From Rana temporaria (taxonomy: Eukaryota; Chordata; Amphibia; Anura; Ranidae), in NCBI RefSeq assembly GCF_905171775.1, contig NC_053489.1, forward strand, positions 246,199,231 through 246,263,230: a stretch of 64,000 bases of DNA. Direction: 5' to 3'. Every line of letters starts with the position of its first letter. The stretch's first letter is position 1. The translations under genes and the position numbers were made by a program. Under the pieces are notes generated by a model. The model had not been told where the DNA came from. It saw only the letters and a list, made by a program, of their open reading frames with translations, and ran no database searches. This document shows, one piece after another, positions 10,605-25,072 of this stretch.

Positions 10605-11652
10605 TCTGGTATGGATTTTAAGGGAAACCCCACGCCAAAGTGTAAAAAAAATGGTGTAGGGTCCCCCCCCCCAAAATCAATATCAGACCCTTATCTGAGC
10701 ATGCAGCCTGGCAGGTCAGGAAAAGGGGGGGGGGGCGAGAGAGCGCGCCCTCCTGAACCATTCCAGGCCCTCATATCCTCAACATGGGGGATGGGTGCTT
10801 TGGGGCAGGGGGCTCTGCACCCCCCACCCCAAATCACTTTGTCCCCATTTTGGTGGGGACAAGGGTATCTTCCCAACAACCCTGGGTTGTGGTTATTGGG
10901 GTCTGTGGGTGGGGGGCTTATCGAAATCTGGAAGCCCCCTTTAACAAGGGGACCCCCAGATCCCACCCCCCATGTAAATGGGGTCAAAAAGTAAGAAAAG
11001 CAGGAAATAGGTTTTGACAAGTTACGTCACCCTGTGGCACCGCCCACTTATAACATCATGTGATGTCAGAAGAGGGTGGTGCCCCTGAGTAACGTTGCCA
11101 GGTGGCCCAACCCCTTGCCTATTTAAGGGTTGTCAAAGCAGAGAGGAGGCAGACAGCCAGAGGCCTCCCAAAAGGTGACAGCAGTTTTTTTTTGGGTCCG
11201 GCGGGCATCTTGATTGACGATGGATACATCGAGGGACAATTTTTTTTTTCTATTTTAATAAAGGACTTGTCAAAAATGTTTCTGTTTTTCCTACTTTTTG
11301 ATGCTTTTTGGTAAATGGGTAGGGGGCTTCCAGATTATGAAAAGCCCCATGCCCGCAGACCCCTGACACCCAAAGCCCAGGGTTGTTGGGAAGAGGCACT
11401 TGTCCTCATCAACATGGGGACAAGATGGTTTGGGGGGCACCCCAAAGCACCCTCCACATGTTGAGGGCAAGCGACCTGGTATGGTTAAGGAGGAGGGTGC
11501 TCGCTCATCCCCTACTTTCTTGGCCTGCCAGGCTGCATGCTTCTGGTATGGATTTTGGGGGGGACCCCATGATATTTTTTTTACATTTTGGCATGTCGTC
11601 CCACACTGTTTTTTTTTTTTGGTGTGGATTTCCCCTTAAAATCTATACCAGA
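10605..11652. mobile_element. Large foldback (palindromic) element, copy 1
   Basis: The left side has ctggtatggattttaaggg at 10606 and the right side has cccttaaaatctataccag ending at about 11651. Complementary blocks continue inward: caacaaccctgggttgtg pairs with cccagggttgttggg, ggaagcccccttt with aggggcttcc, and a poly-C tract with poly-G. A roughly 250-bp centre contains tgacgtca-like palindromes and aataaaggacttgtc. G/C homopolymer runs are frequent. Frames on both strands simply read the palindrome. A second copy in the opposite orientation lies at 50605-51314. Confidence 0.8.
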
Positions 11653-11689
11653 CCCGTTGTTTTTTTTTCTGCCCGGACCAATTTTCAGC

Positions 11690-12397
11690 TTTCAGTGCTC
11701 ATTGGTATTTATAGGAACTCTTGGTCAGCTTGACATGGCACTATTTCCAGTTTTTAGCATTTAACATTGGCGTCTATGGGAAATCTCGACAGCTTGACTG
11801 CTCCCAAACCATAAATGACAGGGACACAAAACATGAGAAGCATCGAGAGGAGATCCAGGACTACAACATGCCTAGGTAATCACTTATGCCTGTAAATGAC
11901 AATTGCAATGCAGTACATGCATTGAGAAGTTAAAAAAGGTATTGCTTCACTTTATGTATATTTTCATTTTACATACATGCTCTGGTTCCATTGTGTACTT
12001 AAAAGTGGGGTATGCCTGTACACTACACTGACTCCACTAAATTGACTGAACACACTATCCACTAACTACCTGCCTAATCTCCATTATCACACACTATACA
12101 CGGCTGCTGTGTAGGCAGCAGCATTATATAGCACTTACCCAAGCACTTAGCCAAGCACTTTTATATAGCACTTAGCCAATCATGGCTCACAAAGTTCATT
12201 GTGTTGTGATTGGTCAAAGCATACAGGTCAGGTGCATGCTTTGGCCAATCATCAGCAATCAATGCACTGCAAGAGCATAGTGCATTATGGGGCGCTCATC
12301 AATGGGTGAACTTCCCGCCAAGCACCCTATTTGTTTGTGTGTTCAGCAAACACATGAACAGCTGATGTTCGACTCGAACACACAGCCCATCCCTAAT
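11690..12397. repeat. Repeat block ending in acacagcccatcccta
   Basis: The block ends with gttcgactcgaacacacagcc followed by catccctaatag. The 50-kb foldback copy is preceded by the closely similar gaaccgaggtgttcagccc plus atcccta. The same two modules therefore sit side by side at both places, suggesting one composite family. The interior contains ccaatca-type motifs in both orientations (12180-12260). No coding frame. Confidence 0.45.
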
Positions 12398-12574
12398 AGT
12401 TTTTTTTATGTCAAATCATTTTTATTTTTATTTTTTTTAATATTACTTTTTACATACAAGGATATGGTAAGAAATAAGAACAAGAAAACAGACTCACTAC
12501 AACCATATCTTTATGGCGGGGATCATACGTTTTTAGCGGAACTGCGACATTGCGGCGGACAAATCTGACCCTAA

Positions 12575-12888
12575 GCCTAGGTTCACATTGGAGTAATTTG
12601 CCACGCGATTTGAGAGATCAAATGGCATGACAAGTCACAGCCTATTGGAGGCAATGGCACTGTTCCAATCGGTGCGACAATGATTTTGCAGCTCCGCAAT
12701 GCTTCGCAAAAGTAGTTCCTGCACTACTTTTGCCGATTCCAGGTACGACTTCAATAGACATCTGTGCACTAAGTCACACAGATGTCTTTTAAGTAGCAGC
12801 TGAAATCACGCTGACCTTGCTACTTTGAAATCACGCTACTTCAAGTGAAGTAGCGCGATTTCACAGTAGCACCAATGTGAACCAGGGC
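12575..12888. mobile_element. PIF/Harbinger-like MITE with TAA target duplication
   Basis: Termini are gcctaggttcacattgg and ccaatgtgaaccagggc, flanked by TAA at 12572-12574 and 12889-12891. Three-base TWA-type duplications are typical of PIF/Harbinger. The 314-bp interior has stems such as gaagtagcgcgatttc and no coding frame. The same family occurs at 54924-56809. Confidence 0.8.
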
Positions 12889-12949
12889 TAAGTGTCACTT
12901 TTTGGTGACCAGTGACACCAATGCAGTGATCAGTGCTATAAAAATGCGC

Positions 12950-13320
12950 TGATCAGTGTATAAATGGCACTGGCAGAGAAGGGGTTAACACGTGTGGTGA
13001 TCAAAGGGTTAAGTGTTTCCTAGGGAGGTGCTTTATAACTGTCAGGGGGACGGACTGACTGGAAGTAGAGAGAGATCGCTGTTCCTGGTCACTAGAACCA
13101 GCTGCTCTCTCTTTCCTCCCCTGTCAGAATGGGGATCCACCTGGTTTTCATAGGCAGAGTTCCATTCTGCCTCTCTTTACCGCAATCGTGGGTGGCTAGC
13201 AGACATCGAGTCAATCAGACCAGCAGGCATGCTTCCGCAGTGAGCGGCAGGCGTGCGCCCACTGTATCTAATGCCTAGACCAACGTACAGGTAAGTCGGT
13301 TTGCGCAGATGGGCCGTCCT
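12950..13320. repeat. Unclassified repeat-like block
   Basis: Contains gaaggggttaaca, aaagggttaagtg and a GC-rich tail (gcagtgagcggcaggcgtgc). The style matches the terminal parts of the ttaacccttt family at 55256-56438, but I cannot define ends. It abuts the LINE tail to the right. Confidence 0.35.
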
Positions 13321-13324
13321 GCCG

Positions 13325-14080
13325 CAGTATATGTGCGGTGGGTGAGTGAGTGAGAAACTTATATAGCGCAACACATGCGAACTGAATCGCCTCTGGGCGC
13401 TTGGTATCCATTCCCCAGGCCCTCAGAAGAGATGGGTCTTAATCTTTCTCCTGAAGGCCAGGTGGTTAACCTCCAACCGGATGCTGGTTGGTAGAGTGTT
13501 CCATAGTCTGGGACCTTGGACCGCAAATCTTCGTTCTCCTTTGGACTTGTATCTGGTTTTGGGTATCTGAAGTAGATTTTGATTGGTGGATCGCAGAATG
13601 CGATTGGTGTTGTGAGCTTTTATTTTTTCGCATAGATATTGGGGGGCATTTCCCAGAATACACTTATGCGTTAGACAGAGTGCCTTAAAAGTGATTCTGT
13701 CTTTTACAGGCAACCAATGAAGGGATCTCAGTGAAGGTGAGATTGATTCCCATGTTTTTTTGCCAGTCACAAGTCTAGCGGCCGTATTTTGAACGACTTG
13801 CAGGCGAGTGATTTGGTACTTTGGGAGTCCAAGATAGAGAGCATTTGCATAGTCAAGTCTGGAGTTGATGATTGTTCCCACCACGACTGCTATGTCTTTT
13901 TTTGGGATAAAGGGAGTAATTCTGCGTAGTAGGCGTAGCAGATGGTGCGATCCTCTAACTACTGACCCTATTTGTGCATCCATTGTCATGTAGGTGTCCA
14001 AAATGACTCCAAGACTTTTGACTTTGGTGCTAGGGATGATGGTTTGACCCAGAATGGGCGGGGGGGGTCCATGTTGTAGC
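13325..14080 (-). pseudogene. 5'-truncated CR1/L2-group LINE, RT C-terminal part
   Basis: Non-LTR retrotransposons of this group encode an ORF2 with an endonuclease and a reverse transcriptase. This minus-strand fragment keeps only the C-terminal end of the RT ORF, about 200 residues. It contains KSLGVILDTYM, INSRLDYANALYLGLPK, LQVVQNTAARLVTGKK, SLHWLPVKDRITFK and GPRLWNTLPTSIR, a block order diagnostic for the L2/CR1/Rex1 cluster. The frame ends at 13423. The 3' untranslated tail has gcgattcagttcgcatgtg and gcgctatataagtttctc, then a short (actc)n run, as L2-like tails do. A poly-C/G run near 14060 breaks the frame upstream. The 5' truncation is the usual outcome of target-primed insertion. 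Confidence 0.88.
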
Positions 14081-14084
14081 GGGA

Positions 14085-14429
14085 TGAATCTTCCGATTGG
14101 CCTGAAACAGAAGAAGTTCGGTGGTTCGGCAGTGGTTAATCATAGCAGTATATAATACCATATTTGCAAACACAGCATGTTGCATTACCACCTTCTCACC
14201 ACCATGCTCTAGTGGTACCTAATTAAGTACCTAACTACTCTCAGAGTTAGTAGACTGCCCGAATACACTCAAATTATAAGGTATAAATCAACTCTGCACC
14301 ACCAGATCGGCATCACATTTGTCCTGGGCAACCTCCGGCTCCAACACCCAGAGCTCTCTGGAGGTTTCTAGGAACATCTCTGCTGCCTTACCCAACAATG
14401 CGAGGAGAGACAACAACTCTTTAAACATA
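14085..14429. other. Intergenic, nothing recognised
   Basis: Short stretch between the LINE and the CpG-rich element. No frame or terminus recognised. Confidence 0.5.
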
Positions 14430-15164
14430 TAGCTAGATTCATATAGACTTACGACGGGCGTATCAGTAGATACGCCGTCGTAAGTCCGAATCCGCACCGT
14501 CGTATAATTAAGCGTATTCTCAAACTGAGATACGCTTAAATGTTTCTAAGATACGACCGGCGTAAGTCTCCTACGCCGTTGTATCTTAGCTGTCTATTTA
14601 CGCTGGCCGCTAGGGGCGTGTACGCTGATTTATGCCTAGAATATGTAAATCAGCAAGATACACCTATTCTCGAACGTACGCTCGCCCGTCACAGTAAAGA
14701 TACGCCGTTTACGTAAGGCGTTTTCAGGCGTAAAGATAAACCACTAAAAATATGGCGCAGCCAATGTTAAGTATGGACGTCGGACAGCCGTCGAATTTCA
14801 CGTCGTTTACGTCGTTTGCGTAACTCGTCCGTGAATGGGGCTGGGCGTAAGTTACGTTCACGTCAAAAGCATTGATTAATTGCGACATGATTTGGAGCAT
14901 GCGCACTGGGATACGTCCAGCACATTCGCCGTTCGTTCAAAGCGTCATTTATGCAGGGTCACGATTAATTTACATAAAACACGCCCACCTCTTCCACATT
15001 TTAATTCGGTGGGCTTACGCCGGCCAATTTACGCTACGCCGCCGCAACTTACGGAGCAAGTGCTTTGTGAATACTGTACTTGCCTCTCTAAATTGCTGCG
15101 GCGTAACGTAAATAACATACGCTACGCCCGCACAAAGTTAAGCCGCCGCACATGAATCTAGCTA
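14430..15164. mobile_element. CpG-rich inverted-repeat element, copy 3
   Basis: Ends are tagctagattcat and atgaatctagcta. The interior shares tttacgctggccgctagg and aatgttaagtatggacgtcg with the copy at 45182-45928. It is dense in CpG and in cgtatcagtagatacgcc-type palindromes. A 10-base direct repeat, tttaaacata, lies at 14420-14429 and 15172-15181. It is close to both ends but leaves eight extra bases on the right, so its status as target duplication is uncertain. Confidence 0.8.

Positions 15165-18253
<3,089 letters not shown>

Positions 18254-18299
<46 letters not shown>
18254..18299. repeat. (TA)n microsatellite
   Basis: TA run following the solo LTR. Probably the continuation of the TA tract on the left of the LTR. 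The hydrophobic YIYIYI frame here is an artefact. Confidence 0.95.
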
Positions 18300-19417
<1,118 letters not shown>

Positions 19418-19906
19418 AATAAAAGTCCAAGTCTTTCACAATTGTATACATTTATTAAAGTTCCAGGTCAACAAATACAAACTTTTAGTAAGCTACTAAT
19501 ATTATTCATCAAACAAAGCCACGATCAGTAAACAGACATTAGAAGTGTAGCTCCTGAAGCTTGTTCTACTGTATATAACTTTCTCTCTCTGTGCTTCACC
19601 AATGCTATTAAAACTTTCAACGTTTATCTAAATCAAATTGATGAATGTAAGAAACTTCTTAGTATAGGAATATGGAAAGATTATGGAAACCAAACCGTTC
19701 AAATAAAATGGAATTACTGCCAGGTACTCATTCACTCACCCCAAGAGTAAAGAGGTGGGGCTCAGTGGCTTAATAACATAGAAAAAACACACTATGCCAA
19801 AAGAAGATAGGTATAGAAAAGTGCCACAACATAGAGCCTCTGATATATCGTGTCTGAAAAAAAAATATATTATTTACAGTTATCAAAAAATAGAATTTAT
19901 TATAAA
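19418..19906. other. Intergenic, nothing recognised
   Basis: No coding frame or paired termini seen between the GATA repeat and the solo LTR. Confidence 0.5.
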
Positions 19907-21022
19907 TGTAGCACCTGTGTACTTTCAAAATTTAGAGGGGGATGAGAGAGTTATTTTGCTCTCATCCATGTTGTTTGGTTAAATTAGGTTTCTGCCGGGC
20001 TGTTCTGTGGGTTCATTTTGTGTTCCAAATATACGTTTCCATCTTTGGATAGCAGGTGGCGCCATTGGAGGCCAGGCAGAGGCGCTTTTCTCCAGCAGCC
20101 AATCAGAGGAGTTTTTCCCTCGTGGGGCATGCTGGGGGAGGGTACTTCTAGAGCGGACGCCATTTTGGGGGGTCTTTCGCTTGTTCCTGGTTTCCGGGGG
20201 CGGTACCCACATTTAGGTTGTGCGCACATCACAGGCCCCGGCGAAATGGCCTACCAGGCCGGGGCGCACGTGCTACGTGGAATTCCGGACTCTGGGCCCT
20301 CATGGCCTGGAGCAACTAAAGCTACAAAGGGGCCCCAGTGACTTACTGGGTCCCCACACTTCATGAGGAAGATCCCAAGCGAGTTGGGCTGTTCGATGGG
20401 GAGTCAGTCTGAGGTGAGCCCGGAGGCAGGCGATCCAACAGGGCCTAGACAATACATCGGGGATCACGGTGACCGAACACTGACAGTTTGCTCGATGGCA
20501 ACCTGTTAGTCAGTGACCATTTGAAAAGCTACCTGAGGGAGATTCAGGCAAATTGTATTTACTGAGAGGATTCGCTCTATCATCTTCGTTCCTGAGTAAA
20601 GGGCCTGTGGCAGAGGTTCCACTCCTAATTAAAATTCCACTAGAGCCAAGTCGGTGGCAGAGACTTGTTCCTTCTCAGAAGTTCTAAGTGATACTCTGGC
20701 TGTCAGAGGCCTGTCCAGGTACACTTTACCCACTCCGGCTGCAGTGGCGACGTGAGTTAAAGTCCCATGGGAGGCAGGACTGCTTCCGTTATTCATAGGC
20801 CTGAATCTGCAGTTTCTTTTCTTCACCAACATTTCTCTATCTACCTCCAGTTAACTGTTTGCCATGTTGGGTGAGAAATAAAAGCACAGAAAACGACACC
20901 CTGCTGTTTGGACATTCCGTTATTGCATCTTCATCTTCATCATCATCCCTAGACACATGACAGAGGTAACATAATCATGCCGTCCCAATCTAACCAGCGG
21001 CTCCTGAGGGGGTAGCACTACA
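19907..21022 (+). mobile_element. Solo LTR, copy 2
   Basis: Begins tgtagcacctgtgtac and ends gggggtagcactaca, so TG...CA ends are kept. TAAA flanks both sides (19903-19906 and 21023-21026), a 4-bp target duplication. The family blocks are present: tttagagggggatgagag, cagcagccaatcagag, atggcctaccaggcc, ctgtggcagagg. The polyadenylation signal is aaataaaagcacag (20877). No internal retroelement sequence is next to it. The multiple frames on both strands are compositional. Confidence 0.88.
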
Positions 21023-22666
21023 TAAAGTTAATCAATGAACCAAGTACAATTCATAAAATCATTGATCCTTCACCAAACACCATCCATAGACAACGTTGTC
21101 TGAGGACAAACAGGACAAACAAACAGACAAACAAACAAGACGTCTATACTGCAATATAAACCATGTAAAGATACTGCGAATCGCAGAAGGCAAAAAGTGC
21201 GGGGACACCGCCAAAGGCCCACAGTCCTAATATCGATAATGAAAAAAGCAAAGTTCACAAAGCAAACAAAAATCCTAGGGACTGTGGTATATACTGTAGC
21301 TAAGATGCACACGGGATGAAACACTGTTCAGGAGACTTGTTGGTGGATGGTGTAGATGAACCATGCACACTAATCAGAGGAAACACGGAAAATATGTAAA
21401 CAGCATGGATAGTAAATCATAGAGCAAAAGTCAGTTCCCAGCAAGAGCACAGTTTTAGCAGGGATGTTCATCTAGAGCATAAGGTACCTTGATTTGGTGT
21501 AAGGATGTAAAGCTATGCCGATGGAACCAGGTGGTGAACTGAGAACGAGCTTCATCATCAGCTGGGATATGAGGATTAGCCGTGGTGTTCCATAGCTGTG
21601 ATAGCTGAAAGTAGAGAATCCCTTCAGATACAGTTGTTTACTTGTCGCGGACCACACTACACCATACTAGGAGACCCGTCACCTACTATGTGCAGGGAGT
21701 GACTCCATAGGGTGAAGCCCTCTTGGGAGTGGCCACTGGGCATAATAGTCACTGTTCATGTGTAGCGGTCCATTCACACTGTGGCTCCTAGGTGGTGATG
21801 CAGCGGAGTGTCAGACATTCAGGAGTATGATGTCATTGCGTTTTGCTGGGAAACCCCAGGTTCGTCAAGACGAGCACCCCCTGGCTGTGGCGTATATAAA
21901 CACAATTACTGACTTAGCTGCTTACGTTTCATAGGTGAATAAGTTGCAGTTTGGGTTTGTCCTACCAAGTAGATATGTGGATGTCAGTGTTAATCTGGAG
22001 GGTGGAATCAAGTCTACGGTATATTACCCATAGAGAAAAAAAGGCAGGTTTGAAAAAATGCTGCATGAACAAAACAGCAGAACCTGGAAAAGGGACATTG
22101 GGGTACAAATCTAGGACATAGGCCTGTGCAGAGACCATGAACAAATAACACAGACGATACATCAAACAGAATTGAATAGAATTAAGAAAAGGCCTATATA
22201 TAGGAAAATTATGGATATAGATATACAGTATATCTAATTTAATGTGTGTAAAATTAAAATTAAAAACAAATTAAAAATAAAAATACAGATACCACATTAA
22301 AACACTGAGTTCACTCTAAAAAGACCTGTAAATTCAGTTCCTTATTAATCCCATGTGGCATTAAAGTAGTCAATATATATAATAAAATAAAAGTATTCAG
22401 CGCTGAAAACATTTTCTCTTATTGCAATTGCAAGCCGGCACTCAGGATAAATCCATAAAAAAATCCCTCAGAGAAAGTAAACAATAAAACAGTGCAGAGC
22501 AAAGAAAAGAAATCAATAATAAAAGTAATAAAAGTAATAAAATGGTATTGATGCTAGAATAATAATGCTGTTGCAAAAATCAAGTCCATAGACAGGAAGA
22601 AGTCCATCAGTGCATGTGGAAAGGCACAAAATCACAGCATGCAGAGTGGATAGAAAACAGGTGACC
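21023..22666. other. Non-coding stretch, no gene recognised
   Basis: Includes a short (acaa)n-rich patch around 21100-21140 and an A-rich segment with aataaaagtaataaaagt repeats near 22515-22540. It may be part of the element whose inverted arm begins at 22667, but I could not delimit it. Confidence 0.4.
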
Positions 22667-23773
22667 AGAAAGAATCCTCCACCACACACAAGCATGGCCT
22701 CTCACCTTACGGATTTGACCTACAATAGGTCATAAGACATGTAATCCCACAAAAGGAGATCTTAATGACAATCCTCAGATAAACAGCTTGCAGCAAACAC
22801 CAATATAATCAGTAAGTGCCGATCCTGACCTCCCTGGGGCCCTAAGCAAAATTACATGTCACATTAAAGTTGAGAAGGGGGGGCTGCCGAAAATGACATG
22901 TGACATTAAGTTGAGGACCAGGGGGGGACGACGCTGCAGAATGTCACATTAAAGCTTAAAGTCGAGAAGCGGGGGGAGGGGGTGTTCTGCTGTCGTTAAT
23001 GACATCTTACATTAAAGAGAGAAGCAGGGGGTGAGGGGCCAAAAATTACTTTTCACCAAGCGGGGCCTCTAGTAATTTGGGGGACCCTCCGCAGCTTTGC
23101 GGGGGCCCTAAGCGGCTTGCATAGTGAGCCTATAGGGCAGATCGGCCCTGATGGAGAGAGATCCTAGAGTTGTGCTCCACCAAAAGCCAAGCTTCTAAAT
23201 CATTAAACCTCAGAACAGCGCGGCATAGGCATAGCGGTGTGTCCCTCCTCCTATGCCTATGCCGCGCTGTTCTGAGATTTAATGATTTAGAAGCCTGGCT
23301 TTTGCATTGTATGGTAATGAGAGGAGATTCAGCCTGTCCCTAGCCTTGCTATTGAAACAGTCTCACACTGAATTGTTCAGAAATGCTTGCAGTCTGTCAA
23401 GAAACCTTCTCTTAGAAAACATCAAAAAGGTTTTCTGATGGAGCCATCAGTAGAATGTGCACAGCCACTCACATTCTCCAATGGGAGAGAGTATGATAGG
23501 GTGGCAATGCTGAAGAACCATTGTGAAAAAGATCATTGTCACTCCACAGCAGGAAGTACACAAACTGGATTCTTCATGACAGGGTCGTATGATAGTGGAG
23601 CGCAACTCTAGGATCTCTCTCCATGATTATATTGGTGTTTGCTGCAAGCTGTTTATCTGAGGATTGTCATTAAGATCTCCTTTTGTGGGATTACATGTCT
23701 TATGACCTATTTTAGGTTGAAACCGTAAGGTGAGAGGCCAAGCTTGTGTGTGGTGGAGCATTCTTTCCGTGAT
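22667..23773. mobile_element. Large foldback element with unequal arms
   Basis: Left-arm gaaagaatcctccaccacac pairs with right-arm gtgtggtggagcattctttc. Pairing continues through ccttacggatttgacc, cataagacatgtaatccc, gatcttaatgacaatcctca and gcagcaaacaccaatata. The centre is a strong hairpin: cagcgcggcataggcatag against ctatgcctatgccgcgctg at about 23215-23270. The left arm carries a 340-bp insertion (22812-23151). The right arm has about 290 bases (23306-23598) with no counterpart on the left. Its right edge joins the truncated gypsy element. Confidence 0.82.
22812..23151. mobile_element. Insertion inside the left arm of the foldback element
   Basis: The right arm reads (as complement) aatcatggagagagatcc with no gap, while the left arm has about 340 bases between aatca and tggagagag. 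The insert starts gtaagtgccgatcctgacc and ends gcagatcggccctga. Inside are about four imperfect repeats of a (g)acat..acattaaag..gagaag unit of roughly 60 bases. The style resembles hAT-type repeats with a gcctatagggcagatcggcc end, but no clear target duplication is visible. Confidence 0.6.
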
Positions 23774-25064
23774 GCCACTAGTCAAAGAGCATTTGCAAAA
23801 GGCCCAGGAGGCTCAACGCCGGGTCTATAACAGGGCTGCTAAAATAAGGATCTTCCAAGTGGGGGATCGAGTAGCGGTGCTAATTCCCACTGTGGAAAAT
23901 AAATTCTTGGCCAGATGGCAAGGTCCCTTTGAAGTTGTGGAAAAAGTGGGAGAGGTAAATTTTAGAGTCCACCAGCCAGGCAAGAGGAAACCGTATCAGA
24001 TATATCATGTCAACTTGTTAAAGCCTTGGACAGACAGGGAACCAGTGACCTCCCTGGCTAGTGCAAGACTTGAGCCTCAGGTTGGGGTGGAGAGTGTCCA
24101 AGTAGCAAATACCCTATCTAAAATCCAAAGTCAGCAGGCAAAGGAGTTCTTGCAGAGAAATAAAGAAACGTTTTCAGACTTCCCAGGGCTAACTAGTGTC
24201 ATAGAGCATGATATTATCACAGAACCTGGAGTCAAAGTTTTTGTCCGGCCCTACCGCATCCCAGAGGCACAAAGAAAGGCCGTTTCAGAGGAAGTGAAGA
24301 AGATGCTGGACCTGGAGATCATTGAAGAATCGCAGAGTGAGTGGTTGAGCCCGATTGTGTTGGTACCAAAGCCCAACGGGACTCTGCGATTCTGCAATGA
24401 TTTCCGGAAACTTAATGAGGTTTCACGGTTTGATGCCTACCCCATGCCCCGGGTAGATGAACTTATTGAGAGGCTAGGTCCAGCCAGGTATATCACAACA
24501 TTAGACCTTACCAAGGGGTATTGGCAAATCCCGTTAACTAAGGCTGCTAGAGAGAAAACTGCTTTTTCTACCCCAGAGGGGAGTTTTCAGTACAAACGAA
24601 TGCCTTTTGGACTGCAAACTGCTCCAGCCACATTCCAGCGAGCAATGGATAGGATTTTACGACCTCATCGGGAGTATGCCTCAGTGTTCTTGGACGACAT
24701 AGTCGTTTTTAGCAGAGACTGGGAATCACACTTGCCCAAAGTCCAGGCAGTACTGGACTCTCTTTGGAAGGAGGGGTTTACAATAAACCCTGAAAAATGT
24801 GCTTTGGGAATGGAGGAGGTGAAATACCTGGGCTATATCGTGGGTAGAGGGGTGGTGAAACCTCAGGTCAGCAAGGTAGAGGCTATAAAGAATTGGCCCC
24901 GCAGGTATGTGCATTCCTGGGCATAGTGGGATATTACAGGAGATTCGTACCCAACTTTGCCACATTGGCTGCTCCATTGACCGATCTAACTAAGGGTCGG
25001 AAATCGGTCATGGTGGAGTGGAATGCAGATGCTGAATAGGCTTTTTTGGAGCTCAAGTCAGCAC
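23774..25064 (+). pseudogene. Gmr1-type pol remnant: integrase C-terminus plus reverse transcriptase
   Basis: The open frame runs from 23730 to 24926, but its first 13-15 residues are read from the foldback element. First comes the GPY/F module of integrase: YNRAAKIRIFQVGDRV, then LARWQGPFEVVEKVGEV and QIYHVNLLKPW. A linker of about 25 residues with no protease follows. The RT starts near residue 125: VRPYRIPEAQRKAVSEE, WLSPIVLVPKPNGTLRFCND, TTLDLTKGYWQIPL, MPFGLQTAPATFQ and the catalytic VFLDDIVVF. At about 24900 a one-base shift moves the frame to AFLGIVGYYRRFVPNF. A stop then occurs at 25037. RT in these elements copies the RNA genome into DNA. This copy cannot do so. Confidence 0.88.
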
Positions 25065-25072
25065 TGTGCCAA

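Noticed and set aside
10611..11733. Several 70-127 residue frames on both strands
   Set aside because: They read the arms of the foldback palindrome, are rich in Gly/Pro/Trp from homopolymer runs, and match no family.
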